IMG/VR virus record: IMGVR_UViG_3300035045_000025
Coordinates: 1-34,228 of that record
Reading direction: 5' to 3' (one strand)
Source of the DNA: a virus
Length of the DNA stretch: 34,228 nt
Within the stretch, counting starts at the first letter, position 1. Each line of letters starts with the position of its first letter. The notes beneath the pieces are model-generated. The model was given only the letters and a program-made list of their open reading frames with translations. It was not told the DNA's origin and did no database searches. The position numbers were made by a program, and so were the translations under genes. Of the stretch, positions 6,826-16,300 are shown in pieces.

Positions 6826-8493
6826 ATGGCTAAAAGAAAAATAACAGAACCTGCACTTTTACAACAAAAAGGAAATAAAAAAGATACTTTTCAAGATAGA
6901 ATGGACCGTTTAATTGGGCAAAGTCCATTTGAAGAAAGAAATCAGTTAAGACGTCAATTACAAGATGAAATTTATTTAAAAGTTATAGGCAACGAAAAAC
7001 AAAAAGAACTAGAAAGTCGTTTAGAAAAATTATCAAATCGTGATTTTTTTATGTCTGAAAATAAAGAATATTTAGCTAAAAGAAAAGATTATTTGGATAA
7101 AATTAAATTTAAAATGGAAAAAGATGCATTAGATAAACGTGGTGAAACTATTCAAATGTTAAATGAAAGAGATAAAAATCAAGAAGGTGGATTACTTTCA
7201 GACGACAGAGAAAAGTTTGTATTTGGTGCGAGTGCATTAGCTAAAATAATAAATAATTTAATTAAAAAATCTTCTACACCTAAACAATTTAAAAATGATA
7301 AAGTTATTAAAGAATTAGATAAAACAGTAGAGTATCATCAAAATCGTATAAAAAATCATGACTATGAAGCTGAAATAGAATCTATTGGTAGAGATGAATT
7401 AACTAATGAAGAATTAATGGAATTAAGTCCTGAGTTTGATAAATTTGAAATAGAAAATATTCTTAGAGAAAAAGATGACTTAATTAAAAGAGCAATAAAA
7501 GAAAATAAAACTCCTACTCAAATATTAAAAGAATTGCAACCTCAAGAACTTGAAGAATTTCCAAAAAGAAGTCCACTTAATGTTGGTGGTGAATTACAAA
7601 ATCCTGAAAAAGCTGATTTAGATAATGATGGTGAACTATCATCTTATGAAGAAGCTAGAGGTAAAGCTATTGAAGAAAACATGCGTGATAAAAAAGCTAT
7701 AGGTGGACTTGGTGGAATATTTGGAAGTGTAATAAATTCAGTAAGAACTAATCCTCAAATGAGAAAAAAACTTGGTATGCCTGAATTAGAAACAGATGAA
7801 TATGGACAATTAAAACCTTTACCTCCAGCAAGAATAAGTGCACAAGTAGGTGGCATGATGATGGATGACCAAATGGCAGACATGCTGGAAACAGAAGAAC
7901 CATCTAATATGGATAATCAAATGGCAGATATGATGCCAGAAGAAAAAACAGCAGAACAAAAAGCTATTGAAAAAGCACAAGCTCCAGATGAAGAAATGGA
8001 AGAAAACTATGTAGACTTTTTAATAGATGAAGCATTAGATGATGAAGAAGAAGAAATGCTAATGAAAGAATTACAAGCAAATCCAAAACTTAGTATGTTG
8101 TTTGACAAAGTTATGGAAGTTGCAATGGAATTTTCAGGCTCAGGACCTGTTGAAGGTCCGGGGTCAGAAGTCTCCGACAGTATACCCGCAAGGCTATCTG
8201 ACGGTGAATTTGTCTTTACTGCAAAGGCTGTAGATGTTTTAGGAGTTGACAATTTAATGTCACTAATGAAACAAGCTGAAGCTCAAGCAGACGAAAGACA
8301 AACAGCTCAAGACGGTGGGCTAATGGAAGAAGAAGATACTGTTATGCCGGTTGAACAACAACCAGTTAGACAGGATATTCGAGTTACTAAAGAAACAGTT
8401 GGTTCTCAAGCAGCAATGCAAGAAGAAGACGATTTAGTTGGTGATGAGATTAAAAAATCTATGCTTTCTAATAGACCATACGTTAGAAGCTAG
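6826..8493 (+). CDS. Head-module protein with an EF-hand-type loop, 555 aa
   Basis: It lies between portal and scaffold and is highly charged, with long predicted helices in the first 230 residues. Residues 264-275, DLDNDGELSSYE, form a textbook 12-residue EF-hand/dockerin calcium loop with acidic residues at 1, 3 and 5, Gly at 6 and Glu at 12. The C-terminal part has acidic repeats with MADM pieces, then GPGSEVSDSIPARLSDGEFV. The SIPARLSDGEFV motif recurs in marine phage virion proteins near the head genes. The 125 bases after the gene hold a structured leader. It is probably a virion-associated or assembly protein; its exact role is unknown. Confidence 0.7.
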   Translation: MAKRKITEPALLQQKGNKKDTFQDRMDRLIGQSPFEERNQLRRQLQDEIYLKVIGNEKQKELESRLEKLSNRDFFMSENKEYLAKRKDYLDKIKFKMEKDALDKRGETIQMLNERDKNQEGGLLSDDREKFVFGASALAKIINNLIKKSSTPKQFKNDKVIKELDKTVEYHQNRIKNHDYEAEIESIGRDELTNEELMELSPEFDKFEIENILREKDDLIKRAIKENKTPTQILKELQPQELEEFPKRSPLNVGGELQNPEKADLDNDGELSSYEEARGKAIEENMRDKKAIGGLGGIFGSVINSVRTNPQMRKKLGMPELETDEYGQLKPLPPARISAQVGGMMMDDQMADMLETEEPSNMDNQMADMMPEEKTAEQKAIEKAQAPDEEMEENYVDFLIDEALDDEEEEMLMKELQANPKLSMLFDKVMEVAMEFSGSGPVEGPGSEVSDSIPARLSDGEFVFTAKAVDVLGVDNLMSLMKQAEAQADERQTAQDGGLMEEEDTVMPVEQQPVRQDIRVTKETVGSQAAMQEEDDLVGDEIKKSMLSNRPYVRS

Positions 8494-8618
8494 GCGATAA
8501 AGCTACCCTGTTACAGGCACTTTATCTTATTTAAACTGAAAGGCGACCTTTACAAGACAAGCCCTGCAAGTGCACACGCAGCTACCTTGTTAAACGAAGC
8601 CCTGAGTAGGAGTACAAA
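8494..8618 (+). promoter_or_regulatory. Structured leader upstream of the scaffold and capsid genes
   Basis: One of the few sizeable forward-strand gaps. It contains a hairpin GATAAAG/CTTTATC (8496-8502 with 8520-8526) with an inner CCTG/CAGG pair (8507-8510 with 8514-8517). A second hairpin pairs ACAAG 8557-8561 with CTTGT 8586-8590. A 13-base direct repeat, AGCTACC-C/T-TGTTA, occurs at 8501-8513 and 8580-8592 with one mismatch, and AAGCCCTG occurs twice. No T-run follows, so this is not an ordinary terminator. A clear ribosome site (TAGGAG) precedes the scaffold ATG. It may be an RNA stability or control element for the highly expressed capsid genes. Confidence 0.5.
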
Positions 8619-9500
8619 ATGACAGAAGAAGTCAAAAATGAGGAACAGCCAAATCCTTATAATTTAAAAAAATCTTGGCACGAAGGAAATGATAAACCTT
8701 TTCAATCAGCAGACCAGCTTTACTTTGAAGAGCCATCTGAAAAAAATAAATTATTTAAATCAGGTGATGTTAATGAAGCAGAGCAGGTTGGTAATGTTGA
8801 AGTAGATAATTTGGAAGCTAAGGATAGTCCTTATAAAAAACCAGACTACAAAAAACGTTACGATGATTTAAAAAAACATTATGATAGTAAACTTAATGAG
8901 TTTAAAATCAGAGAGCAAGAGCTTTTAAATGAAGCAGCTAGTAATAGACCAGCTTATCAAGCTCCTAAAACTGAAGAAGAACTTGAAGAGTTTAAAACAA
9001 AATATCCTGATGTTTTTGAGGTTGTAGAAACAGTAGCTCATATGCAAAGCGAATCTAAGGCAAAAGTTCTAGAAGAACGTCTTAGTCAACTCCAAGAACG
9101 TGAAGCTCAAATGTTAAAACAATCTGCAGAAGAAAGGTTAATGGAAAAACATCCTGATTTTGATGAAATTAGAAACAGTGATGACTTTCATTCATGGGCA
9201 AAAGAGCAACCCCAGTCTATACAAGATTGGATTTATAATAACTCTAATAACCCTGATTTAGCTAGTCGTGCATTGGATTTATTTAAAAAAGACTTAGGAA
9301 TAGAAGCTGCTCCAAAAAAGACAACTTCTAAAAAGACTAAATCTGCTGCTGATATGGTATCTACTAAAACAACAAGTGTAGAACCTAAACAGGAAAAGAT
9401 ATGGTCGGAAAGGGAGATTGCTGCAATGAGTATGGCTGAGTTTGATAAACACGAAGCTGAAATAAGCGAAGCTATGCAACAAGGCAGAATCACAAAATAA
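8619..9500 (+). CDS. Capsid assembly scaffold protein (probable)
   Basis: A 293-aa, very hydrophilic and highly charged protein immediately before the major capsid gene, the usual place for the scaffold. The middle (about residues 70-170) is rich in Glu/Lys/Gln with coiled-coil character (YDDLKKHYDSKLNEFKIREQ, LEERLSQLQEREAQM). A Pro/Lys/Thr linker follows (APKKTTSKKTKSA), and the C-terminus is an acidic helix (MAEFDKHEAEISEAMQ), where scaffolds commonly dock onto the coat protein. There are no catalytic motifs. The assignment rests on position and composition. Confidence 0.75.
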   Translation: MTEEVKNEEQPNPYNLKKSWHEGNDKPFQSADQLYFEEPSEKNKLFKSGDVNEAEQVGNVEVDNLEAKDSPYKKPDYKKRYDDLKKHYDSKLNEFKIREQELLNEAASNRPAYQAPKTEEELEEFKTKYPDVFEVVETVAHMQSESKAKVLEERLSQLQEREAQMLKQSAEERLMEKHPDFDEIRNSDDFHSWAKEQPQSIQDWIYNNSNNPDLASRALDLFKKDLGIEAAPKKTTSKKTKSAADMVSTKTTSVEPKQEKIWSEREIAAMSMAEFDKHEAEISEAMQQGRITK

Positions 9501-9525
9501 ACTATAAATACACAGGAGTATTATC

Positions 9526-10509
9526 ATGGCTCAATTTTTTGAACCTTCAACTGATACTGATGCAAACTTTGCGAACTCCGTAAGTGGACAAACTAATAGT
9601 TTCTTTTTACCTTCGATTTACTCTAAAAAGGTTTTAAACTTTTTCAGAAAAGCATCGGTGGTTGAAGCTATTACTAACACCGACTATGCCGGTGAAATAT
9701 CTGCTTTCGGAGATTCTGTAAAGATTATCAAAGAACCTGTAATCTCTGTATCGGATTACACTAGGGGTTCTGATACTACTGCTACTAAATTAACTGACCA
9801 AGAGTTAACTTTAGTTGTAGATAGTGCAAAGGCTTTCAAATTCATCGTAGATGATATTGAAACTAATATGTCACACGTTAACTTCAAAGAAGTAGCAACT
9901 TCTTCTGCAGCTTACGCATTAAGAGATTCTTATGATGCTGCAGTAATCGCTGCTATGTTCTCTGGATTGTCTGCTTCCTCACCTGACCACACAATAGGTG
10001 CGGATGCTGCTGCTGCTACTCAAACTATGGGTCAGCATCAAGGTGGTTCTAACTCTGTCGACCTTACAGGTTCTGACGGTACTGGAACTGACCCACTTGA
10101 CATGATGGCATTTATGGCTAAATTGCTAGATGAGCAAAACGTTCCTGAAGAAGGAAGATGGTTCGTTGCACCACCTTCATTCTACAATGAACTTTCTCAA
10201 TCTGGTTCTAAGTTAATGTCTGTAGACTTTAACGCAGGTCAAGGCTCTATAAGAAATGGTCTTGTATCTAGTGGTAAACTAAGAGGATTTGACATGTACA
10301 AATCTAATAATGTTGCTGCTACTAGCACATGTACTGGCAAGGTTCTTGCTGGACACATTTCTTCTACTGCAACTGCTCAAACTATCATCTCAACTGAGGT
10401 TTTAAGAGACCCTAGTTCTTTTGGTGATATTGTAAGAGGATTGCATGTATACGGAGCTAAGGTCCTTAGACCAGAAGCTTTAGTTGGTGCTTTCTACACA
10501 GTAGACTAA
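9526..10509 (+). CDS. Major capsid protein
   Basis: A 327-aa protein after the scaffold with a strong AGGAG ribosome site. The sequence is well balanced and unlike the charged neighbours: FFLPSIYSKKVLNFFRKASV near the start, then GEISAFGDSVKIIKEPVISV, a helix with RDSYDAAVIAAMFSG, and near the end DIVRGLHVYGAKVLRPEALV. These features agree with a coat protein of HK97/P22-type fold as seen in marine podoviruses. Codon choice is more C-rich (for example AAC, GAC, TTC) than in flanking genes, a common sign of very high expression. A terminator follows directly. Confidence 0.88.
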   Translation: MAQFFEPSTDTDANFANSVSGQTNSFFLPSIYSKKVLNFFRKASVVEAITNTDYAGEISAFGDSVKIIKEPVISVSDYTRGSDTTATKLTDQELTLVVDSAKAFKFIVDDIETNMSHVNFKEVATSSAAYALRDSYDAAVIAAMFSGLSASSPDHTIGADAAAATQTMGQHQGGSNSVDLTGSDGTGTDPLDMMAFMAKLLDEQNVPEEGRWFVAPPSFYNELSQSGSKLMSVDFNAGQGSIRNGLVSSGKLRGFDMYKSNNVAATSTCTGKVLAGHISSTATAQTIISTEVLRDPSSFGDIVRGLHVYGAKVLRPEALVGAFYTVD

Positions 10510-10517
10510 ATATAATT

Positions 10518-10544
10518 GGGGGAGTCTTCGGACTCCTCCTTTTT
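10518..10544 (+). terminator. Rho-independent terminator after the capsid gene
   Basis: A nine-pair, GC-rich stem (10518-10526 with 10531-10539, including one G-T pair) is closed by a TTCG tetraloop and followed by five T residues. It lies between the capsid stop and the next ribosome site. It would limit read-through, so capsid mRNA should exceed the downstream tail messages, or it may protect the 3' end of capsid mRNA. Confidence 0.85.
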
Positions 10545-10555
10545 AGGAGAACAAC

Positions 10556-10672
10556 ATGGAAAACAAAATTATGTATTACGAAACTATTCATCAGAAAGAA
10601 GAAAAGTGTTCTGAGATGGTAGGTCACAATACTATGAGATTCAAATACGAAGAATCTAAGGGAGAAAAATAA
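10556..10672 (+). CDS. Small protein, 38 aa
   Basis: Starts after a clear AGGAG site (10545-10549) just past the capsid terminator and ends in a TAATG overlap with the next gene. The product begins MENKIMYYETIHQKEEK and is charged and hydrophilic. No homology is recognised. Confidence 0.5.
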   Translation: MENKIMYYETIHQKEEKCSEMVGHNTMRFKYEESKGEK

Positions 10673-10818
10673 TGTACGGAATGGACAAAAAGAAAAAAAA
10701 GAAAATGATGTACGGTGGTTCTGCTCGTAAGAATATGAAACACGGTGGTCCTCACAATAAAATGGACAGAATTGGCATGGCTATGGGCGGTGCTATGGAT
10801 GTACAAAAACCTAACTAA
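10672..10818 (+). CDS. Small Lys/Met/Gly-rich protein, 48 aa
   Basis: Begins MYGMDKKKKKKMMYGGSARK and continues with Gly/Met-rich sequence (GMAMGGAMDVQKPN). YGG/HGG patterns of this kind are common in small structural proteins near capsid genes of marine phages. It overlaps its upstream neighbour by one base. Function unknown; a minor virion or capsid-decorating role is only a guess from position. Confidence 0.5.
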   Translation: MYGMDKKKKKKMMYGGSARKNMKHGGPHNKMDRIGMAMGGAMDVQKPN

Positions 10819-10819
10819 A

Positions 10820-10966
10820 ATGAAAGTTGCAGCTCCAAAAGGTTATCACTGGATGAAGCAGCCAAATGGCAGTTATAAACTAATGAAGCACTCTGGAAAG
10901 TTTGTTAAACATAAGGGTGCTTCATTAAAAGCAGATTTCAAAATACAAAAAGTTCATAAAAAATAA
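10820..10966 (+). CDS. Small basic protein, 48 aa
   Basis: Reads MKVAAPKGYHWMKQPNGSYK and ends KADFKIQKVHKK. A longer frame from ATG 10745 exists, but its first 25 residues run over the previous gene, so the start at 10820 is preferred. The stop overlaps the ATG of the connector gene. The HWM-x-x-PNGSYKLM core looks like a small beta-rich domain and recalls conserved unknowns of marine podoviruses. The basic character may mean DNA or capsid contact. Confidence 0.6.
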   Translation: MKVAAPKGYHWMKQPNGSYKLMKHSGKFVKHKGASLKADFKIQKVHKK

Positions 10967-11733
10967 TGGCAACTACATATTTAGACTTAACTAATGAAAT
11001 ACTTAGGGAACTAAATGAAGTTCCTTTAACTTCTACAAACTTTGCAAGTGCTGTAGGTTTTCAACAGTTTGTTAAAGATGCTATAAACAAAGCTATCTTT
11101 GACATAGCAAATGAAGAACCACAGCTACCATTCTTTTCTGCAGGATTAAGTGGAGCAACAGACCCGTTTTACGGTAATACAACTGTTGCGACAGTAGCTG
11201 GACAAAGATGGTATACATTAAAAGCTGATAGTTCTAGTATAACTACAGACTTTGCATCTATTGATTGGGATGATTTCTATATTACAACAATCAATGTTTC
11301 TGGAGAATCAGCTCCGTTTGTTTCTAATGGGTTAAAACATATTAACCTTGAAGAGTGGCGAAGATTTTTAAGAGACCCAGAAAATTCAGATGATGCAAAT
11401 ACACAAGCTTATGGTGAGCCTAAATATGTATTTAAATCTCCAGATAGTAGAAAGTTTGGGTTAAGTCCAATACCAGACAAAGTTTATAATGTACACTTTT
11501 ATGCATTTAACAGACCAACAGCATTAAGTGCTTTTGGTGACGAAATAGTTTTTCCAGAACAATACAGTAATGTAATTACAGCTAGAGTTAGATATTATGT
11601 GTGGCAATTTAAAGAAAGTCCACAACAAGCTGCATTTGCATTAGAAGATTATAAAAAATCATTAAAACATATGAAGTCAAGTTTAATTAATCCTACCCCA
11701 AGAGCTATGGTAGATGACAGACTTTATTATTAA
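10966..11733 (+). CDS. Head-tail adaptor (tail tubular A-like)
   Basis: A 255-aa protein beginning TYLDLTNEILRELNEVPLTS, the usual opening of adaptor proteins that sit under the portal in short-tailed phages. Next comes a helical region with FVKDAINKAIFDIANEEPQL, a beta-rich centre (WYTLKADSSSITTDFASIDW) and a C-terminal helix (FALEDYKKSLKHMKSS). It is followed directly by a large beta protein, mirroring the tubular A then tubular B order of T7-like tails. The assignment rests on motifs and order. Confidence 0.75.
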   Translation: MATTYLDLTNEILRELNEVPLTSTNFASAVGFQQFVKDAINKAIFDIANEEPQLPFFSAGLSGATDPFYGNTTVATVAGQRWYTLKADSSSITTDFASIDWDDFYITTINVSGESAPFVSNGLKHINLEEWRRFLRDPENSDDANTQAYGEPKYVFKSPDSRKFGLSPIPDKVYNVHFYAFNRPTALSAFGDEIVFPEQYSNVITARVRYYVWQFKESPQQAAFALEDYKKSLKHMKSSLINPTPRAMVDDRLYY

Positions 11734-11736
11734 TTT

Positions 11737-13344
11737 ATGGCACGTTCACAACCATATACAGTAGCATGTTCAGGAGGTTTAGTTACCGCATCAAATGCTA
11801 TTGATTTACTTAAAACTCCCGGTGTAGCAACTGAGTTAAAAAACTTTGAAGTTTCTACTAAAGGTGGTTATAGACGTATTAATGGCTTTACAAAATTTGG
11901 TGGTGGTAGTGCAGTACAACCTACTGGAGGTACAGCAACTATTTTAGGTGCAATACCCTATGCAGATGGTGTAGTTGTTTGTGCAGGTACAAGTATTTAT
12001 TTTAGTCAAACCGGTACAAGTTGGATGGAAATAAATAGAAGTAGTGTTTCTGTTAGTGGTGTAACTAAAACAGCATTTGAACTTCTTTCAGTTTTAACTA
12101 GAACTAATCAAGCACAATGTCAGTTTGCTTTATTTGAAAGTGCTACATCAGATTATGGAACATTAGTTATTGCTGATGGAGTTAATAAACCTTATGCATT
12201 TAGAATGGAAGGTACAGGTGCATTAAATACAAGAACATTTTTTGGTGAAGAAATTACTGTTACAGGTACAAAAGGAGTTGAATACATAACAGTACATGAT
12301 AAACATTTAATAGCTGCTGGAGTTGAAGATAATTTAAATACTATATTTTATAGTGGTACTTTAGACCCAACAGATTTTACTAGCACTGGTTCTGGTTCGA
12401 TTGCTTTAGAAGACCAAGTAAAAGGTATTAAAAGTTTCCGTAATGAATTATTTATATTTTGTGAAAACTCAATATTTAAATTACAGAATATAAATAATTC
12501 TAGTACGATAGCTGTAGTTCCAGTTACTAAAAACGTAGGTTGTTTAAGTGGTCATAGTATTCAAGAAATTGGTGGTGACTTAATATTTTTAGCACCAGAT
12601 GGATTAAGAACAGTAGCTGGTACAGCAAGAATTGGAGATGTAGAGTTAGGAACAGTTAGTAGTAATATACAAAATATTCTTAGTGATTTAGCAGAAAGCA
12701 TAAATATATTTACAATTAATAGCGTAGTGTTAAGAGAAAAATCACAATACAGATTATTTTATACAAATACTGGAGCTTCAGATGCTACACAAAGAGGAAT
12801 TATAGGAACACTAAGACCTAATGGTTTTGAGTGGTCTGAAACTAGAGGATTAGAAGTTACTGCTATTGGTTCTGGTTTTGATAATAATGGAGTTGAACAA
12901 TATTATCATGGTGATACTAATGGTAACGTTTACTTACATGACAATGGTAATGATTTTAACGGCACTGCTATTTTAGCAAGATATACTACACCAGACTATG
13001 ATTATGGTGATTTAGGAACTTTAAAAACTTTACACTTTCTTAGAGTTTCTATGGCAACAGAAGGTATTGCAGAACCTGATGTACAAATTAAATTTGACTT
13101 TAATAGTTCAGATATTCAACAGCCTTCGGATTTATTTGATTTAGGAGTTATAAATCCACCTTCATTATTTGGTGATGCAGTATTTAATACAAATAAATTT
13201 GCTGGACAAAATAATCCAATGATAAGAGTACCTCTACAAGGCAGTGGTACAAGTAATAATTTTACAATAATAAGTAATGATACAAAACCAAGTTACACAG
13301 TTAACGGACTTTACGTAGACTTTATACCTTCAGGTAGGAGATAA
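11737..13344 (+). CDS. Tail tube/nozzle protein (tail tubular B-like)
   Basis: A 535-aa, almost entirely beta-rich protein. The opening, with LLKTPGVATELKNFEVSTKG and GYRRINGFTKFGG, is a pattern of tail nozzle or tube-stabilisation proteins of short-tailed phages, which form a beta-propeller-like ring through which DNA passes. Repeating blades are suggested by ADGVVVCAGTSIYFS, FRNELFIFCENSIFKL and YHGDTNGNVYLHDNG. It follows the adaptor gene and precedes the fibre, as expected. No enzyme motif is visible. Confidence 0.72.
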   Translation: MARSQPYTVACSGGLVTASNAIDLLKTPGVATELKNFEVSTKGGYRRINGFTKFGGGSAVQPTGGTATILGAIPYADGVVVCAGTSIYFSQTGTSWMEINRSSVSVSGVTKTAFELLSVLTRTNQAQCQFALFESATSDYGTLVIADGVNKPYAFRMEGTGALNTRTFFGEEITVTGTKGVEYITVHDKHLIAAGVEDNLNTIFYSGTLDPTDFTSTGSGSIALEDQVKGIKSFRNELFIFCENSIFKLQNINNSSTIAVVPVTKNVGCLSGHSIQEIGGDLIFLAPDGLRTVAGTARIGDVELGTVSSNIQNILSDLAESINIFTINSVVLREKSQYRLFYTNTGASDATQRGIIGTLRPNGFEWSETRGLEVTAIGSGFDNNGVEQYYHGDTNGNVYLHDNGNDFNGTAILARYTTPDYDYGDLGTLKTLHFLRVSMATEGIAEPDVQIKFDFNSSDIQQPSDLFDLGVINPPSLFGDAVFNTNKFAGQNNPMIRVPLQGSGTSNNFTIISNDTKPSYTVNGLYVDFIPSGRR

Positions 13345-13346
13345 TT

Positions 13347-16300
13347 ATGGCACAAACATATACAAGACAGAGCTCATTTGCAGATGGAGATACTATAACT
13401 GCTGCTTTGTTTAATGATGAATATAACCAGTTAGTAAATGCTTTTGCATACTCTTCAAGTAGTGCAAGTTCTACTGGACACCGACACGATGGTACTGCTG
13501 CTCAAGGTGGTAATATATTTAAAATTGGTGATTTAGACTTTTTAAATAAAATAGAAGTTGATAGTTCTAATAATAGATGGGGATTTTATGTAGAAGTATC
13601 TGCTGCTGCTGTAGAACAAATTAGAATACAAGATGGTGCTATTGTTCCTGTTACTGACAGTGATATAGATTTAGGAACAACTTCATTACGTTTTAAAGAT
13701 ACTTTTACTGACTCAATAACTACTACAGGTAATGTTGATGTTGGAGGTAATTTAACAGTCACAGGTACTACAACTTTTAATGGTGGTACAATTACTATGG
13801 GTGATGCTGCAGATGATAATGTAGTTTTTGGTGCAGATGTTAACTCAAATATTATTCCTAATACAGACAATACATACGACTTAGGAAGTTCTTCTCAAGA
13901 GTGGAAAGATTTATATGTTGATGGTGTAGCTTATTTAGATGGTATTAATTTTAATGGTACAGCAATTACTTCAACTGCTGCTGAACTTAACATTCTTGAT
14001 GGGGTAACAAGTACTGCTGCAGAACTTAATATTTTAGATGGAGTTACAAGTACAACTGCTGAACTTAATATTTTAGATGGAGTTACTTCTACTACTGCTG
14101 AGTTAAATATACTTGATGGTGTAACAGCTACAACAGCAGAATTAAATATACTTGATGGTGTTACATCAACTGCAGCAGAACTTAACATTCTTGATGGTGT
14201 TACTTCAACTGCAGCAGAACTTAACATTCTTGATGGGGTAACTGCAAATGCATCTGAACTAAACATTCTTGATGGAGTTACTTCAACTACTGCAGAATTA
14301 AATATTTTAGATGGTGTTACTGCAACTACAACTGAATTGAATTTACTTGATGGTGTTACATCTACTACTGCAGAATTAAATATTCTTGACGGAGTTACCA
14401 GTACTGCTACAGAACTAAATTTACTTGACGGTGTTACTGCAACTACAACTGAATTAAACTATGTTGATGTAGCTACAGCAGGAACTGTAGAAGCTTCTAA
14501 AGCTATTGTAGTTGATAGTAATAAAGATTTTACTGGTGGTAGAAATATTACTATTACAGGTGAACTCGATGCAGCTACATTAGATATTAGTGGTGATGCA
14601 GATATAGATGGAACACTTGAAGCTGATGCTATAACAATTAATGGAGTTACTTTAGCAGAAACTATTTCTGATACTGTAGGAGCTATGGTAACAAGTAATA
14701 CTGAAACTGGTATTGCCGTTACTTATGACGACAGTGACAATACTTTAGACTTTGTAATTGGCACACTTAACCAAGATACTACAGGTAATGCAGCTACAGC
14801 TACAGCATTAGAAACAGCTAGAACAATACATGGAGTTTCTTTTGATGGTACAGCTAATATAGATTTAACAGAAGTTGTACAAGATACTGTAGGAGCTATG
14901 TTTAGTTCAAATACTGAAACAGGTATTACTGCAACATATCAAGATAGTGATGGTACTATTGATTTAACAGTGACAGGTGCAGCAGTTACTAATATTGCTG
15001 ATGCTGATGGCGATACTAAAGTTCAAGTAGAAGAAAGTTCTGACGAAGATACAATACGTTTTGATACTGCTGGTACTGAACGTATGGTAATTACTTCTGG
15101 AGGAGATGTTTCTATAGGTCCGAACGGTTCTAATCCTTTTGGGATAAGTTATACAGGAACAGACTTTGCAGTAAGCGAAGCATCGGGAACTGCTAGTATT
15201 CAATTAGACGGTGGTAATGCAGCAAGAATGGATTTTGGTGTAGGTGGAACTGCATTATTTAGAATATACAATGACACCTCAAACTACACTGAATTTAAGA
15301 GAACAACTGACCATCCAATTATTTTTAATGTAAATAATGCAGAAACTGCAAGATTTTTAAGCACAGAATTAAAACTTGCCTCTGGTAAAAAACTTGTTGG
15401 TGGTGGCTCAAGTGTAGATTTTACAATTCAATCAGAACACAGAACTGAAATCATAGGAGCTAGTAAAGGAACTGTTATATTAAAAGACCAAGGAACTGCT
15501 TATGCTTTGTTTGAAAGACCTACAAGCACAAACGATTTTGATATACAAAATCCTATTTCAGACGGAGATATAACTTTTGTTGGAAATGATGGTGGTAGCA
15601 CAATAACAGCTCTTACTCTTGATATGTCTGATGCTGGAAGGGCTATGTTTAATGGCTCTATTGATATTGGTGGTGGTAATATTACAAGAACTGGAGATTT
15701 AACTTTAGATGGTTCTGGAGATTTAATTCTAGATGCAGGTGGCGATAATATAAAATTTACTGATTCTGGAACAGAAATAGGACAAATTGATATGGGTTCT
15801 CAGAACCTGACATTTAGGTCGCAAGTTGATGATAAAGATATAATATTCAGAGGTCAAGATGGTACTTCAGAAATTGTAGCTCTTACGCTAGATATGTCAG
15901 AAGCTGGTAAAGCCATTTTTAATGGAGATATAGCAAATGCTTCTGGAGATATGACTATTGATGTTGCAGGGGATATTATCCTTGATTCTGATGGCTCAAG
16001 TATAAGGTTTAAAGATGGGGGTACATTAAATAGTCGTCTGGGATTAGATAGTGCAGGTCTTATTGTAACAGTAGAAGGTGCAGATAAAGATTTTTTTATA
16101 AATGGAGATGATGGCGGTTCAGCGATTACAGCACTTAGGGTAGATATGTCAGATGCTGGTGCATTAATTTGTAATGGTAATGTTACAGCTTTTGGTAGTC
16201 CTTCTGATATAAGATTAAAAGAAAATATTGAAGTTATTCCTGATGCTCTTGATAAAGTAAAACAATTAAAAGGAGTCACTTTTAATTACAAAAAAGATGG

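Noticed and set aside
13931-14266. Reverse-strand reading frame over the fibre repeats
   Set aside because: It is the mirror of the ELNILDGV repeat, giving a monotonous VTPSKIL pattern with no start signals, and lies wholly inside a well-supported forward gene.
13968-14474. Regular 39-base repeats that might be taken for a CRISPR array
   Set aside because: There are no unique spacers; the units are contiguous, in frame and encode a conserved fibre repeat.
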